34,209 nt of DNA from Lachnospiraceae bacterium. Lineage in GTDB: Bacteria > Bacillota > Clostridia > Lachnospirales > Lachnospiraceae. Where the stretch lies: assembly GCA_900772685.1 (NCBI GenBank), contig CAAGRP010000214.1:1-34209 (forward strand), given 5' to 3'. The notes under the pieces were generated by a model. The model was given only the letters and a program-made list of their open reading frames with translations, searched no databases and was not told the origin of the DNA. This document shows, in pieces, positions 26,760 through 34,128 of this stretch. A program made the translations under genes and the position numbers. Each line of letters starts with the position of its first letter. The stretch's first letter is position 1.

Positions 26760-26788
26760 ATGTAAAAAAGATGTAAATCATTATGTAA
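26760..26788 (-). promoter_or_regulatory. candidate PhoP box upstream of the small membrane gene
   Basis: ATGTAA (plus-strand sense; TTACAT on the minus strand) occurs at 26760-26765, 26771-26776 and 26783-26788, steps of 11 and 12 bases. A further TTGTAA at 26737-26742 is roughly in phase. This matches the repeat-and-spacing style of PhoP boxes and resembles the pstS upstream region. Confidence 0.5.
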
Positions 26789-26798
26789 GGACAGTTAT

Positions 26799-27701
26799 TT
26801 AATCCATCCTTCTTGTGATAATCCATGGTGCCGGCTGGGTATCAAATGTGTGCTTGCTGCTCAGCTTTGAAACCATTATCTGTGTAACATCCGGCTCTCC
26901 GAGATCATATTTTTCAAATATGCCCTCTATCTGTGAAGCAACCTTGAAATCAAGTGTATAAATAACAAATTCCATATTCGGATTGATGCTGAGCATGTAT
27001 TCGATCTCCTGCTCCATGCTTGCCGATGCAACGAGCATCGTAACATCAGGCACCGGAAGATCCTTCATCGCCTCTTCATCGACATGATCTATTATATGGA
27101 TATTGTTGAGTCCGAACTGGTTAACATTTTCCTCGAGGGTATGTCTGTCACGTTTGCTGTATTCCACAGCTATAACGGTTCCCTCTCCTGCAAGAATAGC
27201 CGATTCGACCGCTATGGATTCCCCCGAAATAACACATACATTTTTATGCTCATTAATCTGCATCTTACTTAAGATAACCGCTCTTATCTCTGAGCCTACA
27301 TATCTTACGGATCCGCTTGCAAACGCCTGGTTATCCATACCGAATTTAAATGTACTTCTCGCATTTTCGTTTATGATAAGCATTCCCGCAGAGGAGTTGA
27401 TGCCTCTGTTGAGCATGTCATATACCTTTGACTGCTTTACAGGACCCGAAGGCTCGCTTCCGTCATTATATATGACAGTACATTCACCTAAGCCCGCATT
27501 GAACATCCTGTAAAATATATCCGGGTGTCCGGCCTCCGTAAATACAAGGACACAGCGGTGTGATTCTACCGTAGGGATAAGATTTTTATTTTTCCTTGTT
27601 ATATCAAGTATCTTAACCTTCTCAAGATCGATCTGCGTGTTTTCCGAAAAATACTTAAGCCATGAAATTATGTGTTCGTTAGAAAATAAATACTCGCTCA
27701 T
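26799..27701 (-). CDS. orphan CbiE/CbiT-like protein with altered SAM motif
   Basis: 300 residues. Residues 125-300 follow the layout of CbiT, the decarboxylating methyltransferase half of CobL: SVRYVGSEIRAVILSKMQI, then the motif I region, then NVNQFGLNNIHIIDH, ending in VTQIMVSKLSSKHTF and PAPWIITRR. Residues 49-115 resemble the second half of CbiE (VLVFTEAGHPDIFYRMFNAG, GMLIINENAR); the first half of CbiE is missing. Where CbiT has a glycine-rich SAM loop, this protein reads VCVISGESIAVESAI, so methyl transfer is doubtful. No other cobalamin gene is present. It has its own promoter and terminator. Comparison is from memory of the family. Confidence 0.65.
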   Translation of the reverse strand: MSEYLFSNEHIISWLKYFSENTQIDLEKVKILDITRKNKNLIPTVESHRCVLVFTEAGHPDIFYRMFNAGLGECTVIYNDGSEPSGPVKQSKVYDMLNRGINSSAGMLIINENARSTFKFGMDNQAFASGSVRYVGSEIRAVILSKMQINEHKNVCVISGESIAVESAILAGEGTVIAVEYSKRDRHTLEENVNQFGLNNIHIIDHVDEEAMKDLPVPDVTMLVASASMEQEIEYMLSINPNMEFVIYTLDFKVASQIEGIFEKYDLGEPDVTQIMVSKLSSKHTFDTQPAPWIITRRMD

Positions 27702-27735
27702 ATCTCTCTCCTTTATATGCGGATTTCTTAGTTAG

Positions 27736-27765
27736 ATGATACTACAAAACAGCACTTTAAAGCAA
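27736..27765 (-). promoter_or_regulatory. probable promoter of the CbiT-like gene
   Basis: On the minus strand TTGCTT (27765-27760) and TATCAT (27741-27736) are spaced by 18 bases, about 35 bases before the ATG at 27701, which has a GGAGAGAG ribosome site. Confidence 0.45.
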
Positions 27766-27800
27766 CAAAGTTGTATTATTTTACTGTAGTTCTTTTCGGC

Positions 27801-29948
27801 TTATGCCTGCTTTATGGACAGTGCGATCCTCTTCTTTTTCTCATCTACAGAAAGTACAACAACATCCACGTCATCACCGACCTTTAAAACCTCGCTCGGA
27901 TGCTTTATGAACCTGTCACATATCTCAGAAATATGTACAAGCCCATCCTGATGTACTCCTATGTCCACAAAGGCTCCGAAATCTATGACATTTCTTACGG
28001 TTCCTCTGAGCTTCATACCGCCCTTAAGATCCTTAAGCTCCATTATATCGGTTCTGAACACAGGAGGCGGAAGAGCCTCTCTCGGGTCTCTTCCCGGCTT
28101 CTGAAGCTCTTTTATTATATCCTCAAGCGTCGGAACGCCTACGCCGCACTGCTCGGCAGCCTTTTTGATGCCGTACTGTTTTATTATAAGGGAAATGCCC
28201 GCAATGTTATTGTTTTTTACATCTTCAAGCCCGTAGCCGCAGATATCAAGAAGCTTCATCGCGGCATCGTAGCTCTCGGGGTGGACCGAAGTATTGTCCA
28301 GGATATTCTTACTCTCCGGCACACGCAAGAAGCCGGCACACTGCTCAAAGGCCTTCGGTCCCAGCTTCGGAACCTTCAAAAGCTGTTTTCTTGAGGTATA
28401 TGCTCCGTTTTCCTCTCTGTAGGCAACTATGTTTTTGGCTGTTGCTGCCGTAAGTCCCGATACGCTCTTTAAAAGTGACGGTGATGCCGTATTTACATCG
28501 ACTCCGACGGCATTTACGCAGTCCTCTACTACCGCATTCAGACTCTCATCCAGCTTTTTCTGCGGCATATCATGCTGATACTGACCGACTCCGATTGCCT
28601 TAGGGTCTATCTTAACAAGCTCCGCAAGCGGATCCTGCAGTCTTCTTGCTATAGAAACAGCACTCCTTAAGTTGACATCAAACTGAGGAAATTCCTCTGC
28701 CGCAAGCTTCGATGCGGAATATACCGATGCACCCGCCTCGCTGACTATCATATATGACACTCCCGGGAAGCCCTTTATAAGCTCTGCCGTCATCTGCTCT
28801 GTTTCCCTTGATGCGGTTCCGTTTCCTATAGCGATATGACATACGGAATGCTTCTTGATCAGTTTTCCGAGCTTATCTATCGCCTCTGCCTTAAGCTTTT
28901 CGCTCTGGGTAGGATATACCACAGTCGTGTCAAGCACCTTGCCCGTTGCATCTACGACTGCGACCTTGCAGCCCATCCTGTATCCCGGGTCGAGTCCCAT
29001 AGTGACCTTTCCTTTGACCGGAGGCTGAAGCAGCAGAGGCTTAAGGTTAAGAGCAAAATTCTTTATGGCTCCCTCGCATGCATCCTCTGTGAGAGCCGAG
29101 CGTATCTCATTTGCCATAGACGGAGCAAGCAGTCTGTCATATCCATCCTCTATAGAATGCCTCAAAAAGCTCTCTGTTTTTGAGCCCTTCTTTATTATCT
29201 TTCTTTCGAGGAGCTCAAGAGCATCTTCTCTTGAGATCGTAACGCCCGCTTTTAAGAATCCCTCTTTTTCTCCACGGTTTATTGCAAGCACCTGATGTCC
29301 CTGAAGCTTAGACAGCTTTGCATCAAATCCGTAATATCCGCTGTACACCGAATCCTCTTCCTTTGCCGCAGTGCAGGTCATCTCGCCCTTTTTCTGCATC
29401 TCTTTTCTGAGATCCTTTCTTAAAGAAGCATCGTCCGAAACCATCTCGGCTATGATATCGGATGCTCCCTCAAGTGCTTCTTCTACAGTATTTACGCCTT
29501 TTTCGGGATCTATGCAGCTTCCTGCAAGCTGCTTTATAGCCTGTGAGTCAGAGCTCTGTTCAAAAAGGGCATCAGCCAGAACTCCGAGTCCTTTTTCCTT
29601 TGCGATAGAAGCTCTTGTCCTTCTTTTTGGCTTGTACGGTCTGTATATATCCTCGACCTCGGAAAGAGTAGCCGCAGCCTCTATGTCCTTTTCGATATCC
29701 GCTGTCAGCTTTTCCTGGGCTTCTATAGATCGTCTGACCTCTTCTTTCCTGTCATTTAAGTTCCTTAAGTATTTCAGTCTTTCTTCGAGCTGTCTGAGTG
29801 TCGTATCGTCCATAGCTCCGTGCATCTCTTTTCGGTATCTGGCTATGAACGGTATGGTATTGCCCTCATCGAGAAGCTTTACTACATTGCTGACCGCATT
29901 TTCAGGTTTCCCGAGTTCAGATGCAAGCTGCTTTATCATCTTGTCCAT
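27801..29948 (-). CDS. tex: Tex-family RNA-binding transcription accessory protein
   Basis: 715 residues, the usual Tex length. The N-terminal helical region has GNTIPFIARYRKEMHGAMDD; the central YqgF/RNase H-like domain starts KVTMGLDPGYRMGCKVAVVD; helix-hairpin-helix segments follow (GVDVNTASPSLLKSVSGLTA); the C-terminal S1 domain is GTVRNVIDFGAFVDIGVH. Tex is a conserved cytoplasmic nucleic-acid-binding protein involved in transcription and RNA stability. The ATG is about 13 bases from AGGAG, longer than usual, and no nearer start is in frame. Confidence 0.96.
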   Translation of the reverse strand: MDKMIKQLASELGKPENAVSNVVKLLDEGNTIPFIARYRKEMHGAMDDTTLRQLEERLKYLRNLNDRKEEVRRSIEAQEKLTADIEKDIEAAATLSEVEDIYRPYKPKRRTRASIAKEKGLGVLADALFEQSSDSQAIKQLAGSCIDPEKGVNTVEEALEGASDIIAEMVSDDASLRKDLRKEMQKKGEMTCTAAKEEDSVYSGYYGFDAKLSKLQGHQVLAINRGEKEGFLKAGVTISREDALELLERKIIKKGSKTESFLRHSIEDGYDRLLAPSMANEIRSALTEDACEGAIKNFALNLKPLLLQPPVKGKVTMGLDPGYRMGCKVAVVDATGKVLDTTVVYPTQSEKLKAEAIDKLGKLIKKHSVCHIAIGNGTASRETEQMTAELIKGFPGVSYMIVSEAGASVYSASKLAAEEFPQFDVNLRSAVSIARRLQDPLAELVKIDPKAIGVGQYQHDMPQKKLDESLNAVVEDCVNAVGVDVNTASPSLLKSVSGLTAATAKNIVAYREENGAYTSRKQLLKVPKLGPKAFEQCAGFLRVPESKNILDNTSVHPESYDAAMKLLDICGYGLEDVKNNNIAGISLIIKQYGIKKAAEQCGVGVPTLEDIIKELQKPGRDPREALPPPVFRTDIMELKDLKGGMKLRGTVRNVIDFGAFVDIGVHQDGLVHISEICDRFIKHPSEVLKVGDDVDVVVLSVDEKKKRIALSIKQA

Positions 29949-30014
29949 TTATGTGTATTTCTCCTGATGTTATAGATTATGTCATTGCCGCGAGGGGCTG
30001 AGTTTATTCAAAAC

Positions 30015-30049
30015 GAGGCTGTGCATTATTCATATAATGCTACAGCCTC
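30015..30049 (-). terminator. terminator of ychF
   Basis: GAGGCTGTGCATTAT (30015-30029) pairs with ATAATGC-TACAGCCTC (30034-30049), with one bulged base. The minus-strand transcript continues GTTTTG. It lies about 20 bases past the ychF stop. Confidence 0.75.
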
Positions 30050-30070
30050 TTTCAGCTTTACTGTGTTTTA

Positions 30071-31198
30071 TCATACGTTGAACAGGAACTCTATTATATC
30101 TCCGTCCTTAACAACGTATTCCTTGCCCTCTGAGCGATACAGTCCACGGGCCTTTACTTCTGCCATCTTTCCGCCGCATTCCATAAGGGTATCAAAACTG
30201 CATACCTGTGCACGGATAAAGCCCTTCTCGAAATCGGAATGGATCTTTCCTGCTGCCTGCGGTGCCTTTGTTCCTCTCTTTATCGTCCATGCACGGCATT
30301 CTTTCTTGCCGTCCGTAAGGAATGAAATAAGACCTAAAAGTGAATAGCTTGCCTTTATAAGACGGTCGAGTCCCGACTCGGTCATTCCGAGGTCTTCCAT
30401 AAACTCTGCTCTCTCGTCTGCATCAAGCTCGGAAAGCTCTTCCTCTGTCTTTGCGCATATCGGAATAACCTCTGCGCCCTCTATATCAGCACGTTTCTTT
30501 ACGATCTTGTAATATTCGTTTGAATCAGGATCAGCTGCTCCGTCATCGTCCATGTTGCAGGCATATATGATAGGCTTTCTTGAAAGAAGTCCAAGCTCCT
30601 TGAGTGCAAGCTGCTGTGCCTCATCCTTTTCGTCGAATTCAAAGGTTCTTGCGCTCTGTCCGTTTTCAAGATGCTCTATAAGCGGCTCAAGCCATGCAAC
30701 CTCTGCTTTTGCTTCTTTATTTCCGGTCTTTGCGGCCTTTGCAAACTTTGCGAGTCTGTTCTGTGCCATCTCAAGATCTGAGAAGATAAGCTCGAGGTCT
30801 ATGCACTCGATGTCTCCGTCAGGATCAACAGGTGCAGGCTTTGTTGCATCCTCAACAACGTGAGTGATGTTTTCATTGTCAAAGCATCGTACCACATGGA
30901 TTATGGCATCGCATTCTCTTATATGTCCAAGAAATTTGTTTCCGAGTCCGGCTCCCTTTGAAGCTCCCTTTACGAGCCCTGCTATATCAACGAATTCAAC
31001 TACTGCCGGTGTCTTTTTGTCTGGATCCCATATCTCACAAAGCTTGTCGAGCCTTTCATCCGGCACTGCCACGATGCCCGTATTCGGTTCGATCGTGCAG
31101 AACGGATAGTTGGCTGCCTGAGCGTTTGCCGTTCCCGTTATCGCATTAAAAAGTGTACTTTTTCCTACATTCGGAAGTCCTACGATTCCTAACTTCAT
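30071..31198 (-). CDS. ychF: YchF/OLA1-type P-loop ATPase
   Basis: 375 residues from ATG 31198, which follows AAGGAG by 10 bases and gives the family start MKLGIVGLPNVGKSTLFNAI; the frame extends to 31228. The P-loop is GLPNVGKST, switch II is DIAGLVKGASKGAGLGNKF, and the base-specificity site is NMDD in place of the GTPase NKxD, as in ATP-using YchF proteins. A coiled-coil insert and a C-terminal TGS domain (KAPQAAGKIHSDFEKGFI) follow. It binds ribosomes and takes part in stress and translation control. Confidence 0.97.
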   Translation of the reverse strand: MKLGIVGLPNVGKSTLFNAITGTANAQAANYPFCTIEPNTGIVAVPDERLDKLCEIWDPDKKTPAVVEFVDIAGLVKGASKGAGLGNKFLGHIRECDAIIHVVRCFDNENITHVVEDATKPAPVDPDGDIECIDLELIFSDLEMAQNRLAKFAKAAKTGNKEAKAEVAWLEPLIEHLENGQSARTFEFDEKDEAQQLALKELGLLSRKPIIYACNMDDDGAADPDSNEYYKIVKKRADIEGAEVIPICAKTEEELSELDADERAEFMEDLGMTESGLDRLIKASYSLLGLISFLTDGKKECRAWTIKRGTKAPQAAGKIHSDFEKGFIRAQVCSFDTLMECGGKMAEVKARGLYRSEGKEYVVKDGDIIEFLFNV

Positions 31199-31247
31199 CT
31201 TTATATATCTCCTTAAGCTGCTGCTCAAATATTATCATAACCAATTG

Positions 31248-31276
31248 ATTATAGCAGATAGGATAATTCCACTCAA
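31248..31276 (-). promoter_or_regulatory. sigma-A promoter of ychF
   Basis: On the minus strand TTGAGT (31276-31271) and perfect TATAAT (31253-31248) are spaced by 17 bases, about 50 bases upstream of the ATG. Confidence 0.75.
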
Positions 31277-31300
31277 CCGGTAATTGGGCGAAATTGGTCA

Positions 31301-31341
31301 AAAAAATCCACCCCGTGGAATTACTTCTACAAGGTGGAATT
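31301..31341 (-). terminator. terminator upstream of ychF
   Basis: TCCACC (31307-31312) pairs with GGTGGA (31333-31338). In minus-strand RNA the stem is followed by seven U residues (31301-31307). A shorter alternative hairpin TCCAC-CCC-GTGGA lies inside it. It ends transcription of whatever lies to the right: the small membrane frame or the ferredoxin operon. Confidence 0.65.
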
Positions 31342-31367
31342 TAGTCTTGCAAACCGGATATATATTT

Positions 31368-31637
31368 TTACTTGTAAAATAAAAAGCTCCGCTTTTTTAA
31401 ATAAACATAATTGAATGATATCATAAAACTTGCATCTAAAATGAGAATTAAAAACTCCAGCCAGAAATTTTGCACCGGAAGTATTGTCGATGTTTCTCTT
31501 ATAATTACCAGCAAACAATTTCCGACAGAGAAGACAATATGCCAAACAATAAATGACTTCAAAGCATTCTTTTTAAACATTATAAAACGTCTGCGTACAA
31601 TAGTAATCCAAACTGCCATAGTTACAGGAAATATCAT
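31368..31637 (-). CDS. doubtful small membrane protein
   Basis: 89 residues from ATG 31637, with a weak AAGG site 9 bases upstream. The sequence is hydrophobic with two or three possible membrane segments (WHIVFSVGNCLLVII, FWLEFLILILDASFMISF) and basic residues between them. No family is recognised. It sits between the ferredoxin stop and a terminator in a very AT-rich stretch, so it may be a true small gene, a remnant of a larger membrane protein, or noncoding. Confidence 0.35.
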   Translation of the reverse strand: MIFPVTMAVWITIVRRRFIMFKKNALKSFIVWHIVFSVGNCLLVIIRETSTILPVQNFWLEFLILILDASFMISFNYVYLKKRSFLFYK

Positions 31638-31728
31638 ATATAAAAACCTTATAATTATCAGTGATGGAATCCTTAGCTGACATTTTCCTTTACATGTTTT
31701 CTCAATTTTCCTGCCTCATTCCGCGCTT

Positions 31729-31914
31729 TTATGCCTCTTCGATTGCTCCTACCGGACACCCGTCCTTCGCTTCTTCTGCACTGGCTGCGTATTCCTCTGC
31801 AACTTCATCCTCGGTAGCCACGGCGACACCTTCATCGCTCATGGAAAAGACCTCCGGGCATGTGGAAGCGCACAGCCCGCATCCGATACAACCGTCATTC
31901 ACTACATACTTCAT
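31729..31914 (-). CDS. small 4Fe-4S ferredoxin
   Basis: 61 residues. The cluster motif CIGCGLCASTCP supplies Cys9, Cys12 and Cys15 (plus Cys19), and the distant Cys53 in GCPVGAI completes a single cluster. The middle and C-terminus are rich in Glu and Ala, typical of acidic single-cluster ferredoxins that carry low-potential electrons. The ribosome site AGGAGG overlaps the TAA of the upstream dehydrogenase gene and the start is 13 bases away, so the two are made together. A direct electron link with the dehydrogenase is inference. Confidence 0.93.
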   Translation of the reverse strand: MKYVVNDGCIGCGLCASTCPEVFSMSDEGVAVATEDEVAEEYAASAEEAKDGCPVGAIEEA

Positions 31915-31927
31915 GATCTAAGCCTCC

Positions 31928-32965
31928 TTAAAAGCATTTTTGTTTGCGTTCTTTTCTGCATTCTTCTATGTTCCCGCAGCGGTAACACAGTTCGTTATCA
32001 CATATGCCGTCCCGCTCAAAATAGGACTTGATGTTATTCACTGTCGTATCCGCAATGTTGGCAAGCGCCTCTTCCGTCAGGAATGCCTGATGCGATGTCA
32101 CGATTACATTCGGCATCGAGATCAGCCTGGACAGAAGCTCGTCGTTCAAGATGTGTCCTGATCTGTCCTCGAAGAAAATATCAGCTTCTTCCTCATAAAC
32201 ATCAAGGCAGGCTGCACCGACTTTTCTCGCCTTTATTCCTTCAAGCAAGGCTTCAGCATCGATTAATGCTCCCCTCGATGTGTTCAGAATCACGACGCCT
32301 TTCTTCATCTTTTTAATGGCATCCGCGCTTATCAGATGCTTTGTTTCTTCTGTCAGCGGACAGTGAAGGGAGATGATGTCGCTGCGCTTAAACAGTTCAT
32401 CCAACCCCACATATTCAATATCACTGTCTTTGGGAGGAAACCGGTCATATGCAATCACATTCATTCCAAATCCCTGGCAGATATTGATAAAGATCCTGCC
32501 AATCTTGCCGGTTCCGATGACACCCACAATCTTCCCATGAAGGTCAAACCCGGTCAGCCCGCTCAGGGAAAAGTTGAAATCCCTGGTTCGGTTATACGCC
32601 TTGTGGATGCGCCGGATGGATGTGAGCAGAAGTGCCGCAGCGTGTTCCGCCACCGCATAGGGCGAATACGCAGGCACGTGGACAACATGAATCTTTCCAA
32701 AAGCATGTTCGACATCCACGTTATTGTAACCGGCACACCGAAGGGCAATCATCTTAACCCCGCAGTCATACAGCTTATCGATGACCTTTGCATTTACGGT
32801 ATCGTTCACAAAAACACAGACAACATCACACCCTTTCGCCAGTTCTGCCGTATCCTCTGTCAGCTTAGCCTCAAGGAACTTAAACTCCATGTCCTGATCT
32901 GTACCAGCTCTCTCAAAGGACGCTTTGTCATATTCTTTTGTATCGAAAAATGCTACTCTGATCAT
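31928..32965 (-). CDS. D-lactate dehydrogenase-type 2-hydroxyacid dehydrogenase with Cys-rich tail
   Basis: 345 residues. The NAD-binding motif is VGVIGTGKIGRIF. Catalytic Arg lies in ILNTSRGALID, Glu in CLDVYEEEADIFF, and His in TSHQAFLTEEAL. IALRCAGYNNVDV is the substrate-loop stretch typical of D-LDH. It interconverts pyruvate and D-lactate with NAD(H), or acts on a related 2-oxo acid. About 20 extra C-terminal residues carry five cysteines (CDNELCYRCGNIEECRKERK, then QKC), arranged C-x4-C-x2-C-x5-C-x7-C, which could bind metal. The start has GAGGTGG upstream, 18 bases after the enolase remnant, and the ferredoxin follows. Confidence 0.9.
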   Translation of the reverse strand: MIRVAFFDTKEYDKASFERAGTDQDMEFKFLEAKLTEDTAELAKGCDVVCVFVNDTVNAKVIDKLYDCGVKMIALRCAGYNNVDVEHAFGKIHVVHVPAYSPYAVAEHAAALLLTSIRRIHKAYNRTRDFNFSLSGLTGFDLHGKIVGVIGTGKIGRIFINICQGFGMNVIAYDRFPPKDSDIEYVGLDELFKRSDIISLHCPLTEETKHLISADAIKKMKKGVVILNTSRGALIDAEALLEGIKARKVGAACLDVYEEEADIFFEDRSGHILNDELLSRLISMPNVIVTSHQAFLTEEALANIADTTVNNIKSYFERDGICDNELCYRCGNIEECRKERKQKCF

Positions 32966-32983
32966 CAGCCCACCTCACTATTT

Positions 32984-33458
32984 TCAAAAACTTACATTGA
33001 ATGCTTCCTTCCCTGCATATTTTGCAGAACCACCAAGTTCTTCTTCAATTCGCAGCAGTTGATTATACTTCGCCACCCGTTCAGTCCGGCTCGGTGCTCC
33101 GGTCTTGATCTGGCAGGTATTGAGTGCCACAGCAAGATCTGCTATCGTTGTATCCTCTGTCTCTCCCGAACGATGTGAAGTAACCGCTATGTATCCTGCT
33201 TTATGTGCCATTTTGATTGCTTCCAGCGTTTCGGAAACGGTGCCTATCTGATTGAGCTTGATCAGGATAGAATTTGCACATCCGTTTTCGATTCCCTTCG
33301 ACAGCCGTTCTGTGTTAGTAACAAATAAGTCATCTCCTACAAGCTGCACTTTGTTCCCGAGACGGGCAGTCAGTTTTTGCCAGCCTTCCCAGTCTTCTTC
33401 GTCGAGCGCATCCTCAATCGAGGCAATCGGATACTTTGACAATTTCTGTACTCTTCAT
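32984..33458 (-). pseudogene. eno: enolase with large internal out-of-frame deletion
   Basis: The frame from TTG 33442 to the stop encodes about 152 residues that match the C-terminal third of enolase: KYPIASIEDALDEEDWEGW, VQLVGDDLFVTNTERL, NSILIKLNQIGTVSET, TSHRSGETEDTTIADLAV and RVAKYNQLLRIEEELG. The N-terminal domain and the first metal ligands are missing. A strong GGAGG (33467-33471) precedes ATG 33458, which starts MKSTEIVKV, like an enolase N-terminus, but that frame ends after 14 codons. The two frames overlap at TCAAAGTATCC, as if about 270 codons were deleted there. The product should not be an active enolase. Confidence 0.8.
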
Positions 33459-33470
33459 TGACAAATCCTC

Positions 33471-34124
33471 CTATTCCAAGGTCAATAGCAGTGCCATCTT
33501 GAACCTTTTTGTGGCTTTAACAGAATGCAGCCCCGCCTTGGCAAAGTGGAAATTCTCACCTGCCTTGATGGGATGATCTGTTCCTTCATAGCCGATCACA
33601 CCCTCGCCGTCCAGTGCAAAGATGATCGCTTCACCCGGAGCCGCATGCTCGGACAGCCCGGTACCCTCATCAAACGCCATGACCACGAACTTCATCTTGT
33701 CACCCCGTACTACATCCATGTTGACGATCTTACCCTCCTGATAAGGTACAAGATCTGCCAGTTTGAAAACCTCTCCTGCCTTTACCGCTTCATTCATGAT
33801 ATCGTTCCTCCTTATTGAAATCTCAGTATATACCGTGTCTTCCGATGTTCTCATTCCCATAGGAGTGTCAGTTAATGTTACCATGCACTCTCCGGTTCTC
33901 ACCTTCTTCTGAAAACCGTCTGCGCCGTAGACCTCCATTTTGCCGTCAACGACGATTAGCAGCTTATGATAGGGATAAATCTCTGCGCTGATATCCGTAT
34001 TCTTCGCCAGAGAAAAATACGTGATATAATTCTTACCGCTGTGGACTTCCTTTGAGATCGTGCAGCCTGGAACCGGTTGATTATCTTTTGCAATGGAGAA
34101 TACCTCTCCGACTTTTTCTTTCAC
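33471..34124 (-). CDS. bicupin-domain protein
   Basis: 217 residues from GTG 34124, which has a strong AGGAGG seven bases upstream; the frame extends to 34178, but those codons overlap the preceding gene. Two cupin barrels are visible: the first around YPYHKLLIVVDGKMEVYG and a Gly-rich TGECMVTLTDTPMGM, the second around EHAAPGEAIIFALDGEGVIG and KAGENFHFAKAGLHSVKA with several His that could hold a metal. The substrate is unknown; cupins range from isomerases to small-molecule sensors. It lies directly upstream of the enolase remnant, D-LDH and ferredoxin genes. Confidence 0.8.
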   Translation of the reverse strand: MKEKVGEVFSIAKDNQPVPGCTISKEVHSGKNYITYFSLAKNTDISAEIYPYHKLLIVVDGKMEVYGADGFQKKVRTGECMVTLTDTPMGMRTSEDTVYTEISIRRNDIMNEAVKAGEVFKLADLVPYQEGKIVNMDVVRGDKMKFVVMAFDEGTGLSEHAAPGEAIIFALDGEGVIGYEGTDHPIKAGENFHFAKAGLHSVKATKRFKMALLLTLE

Positions 34125-34128
34125 GGGC

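Noticed and set aside
26799..27701. Evidence for a cobalamin biosynthesis locus
   Set aside because: Only one divergent CbiE/CbiT-like protein is present, with an altered SAM loop and no other pathway genes around.
31411..31680. An 89-codon plus-strand frame opposite the small membrane frame
   Set aside because: It has no ribosome site or promoter; the minus-strand frame fits the direction and the terminator better.
31729..32965. An electron-bifurcating lactate dehydrogenase complex
   Set aside because: That complex uses a flavoprotein LDH with EtfA/EtfB; here the enzyme is NAD-type and no Etf genes are present.
32336..33178. A 280-codon plus-strand open frame opposite the dehydrogenase and enolase genes
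   Set aside because: It is antisense to clearly recognised coding sequence, has no ribosome site and no recognisable protein character.
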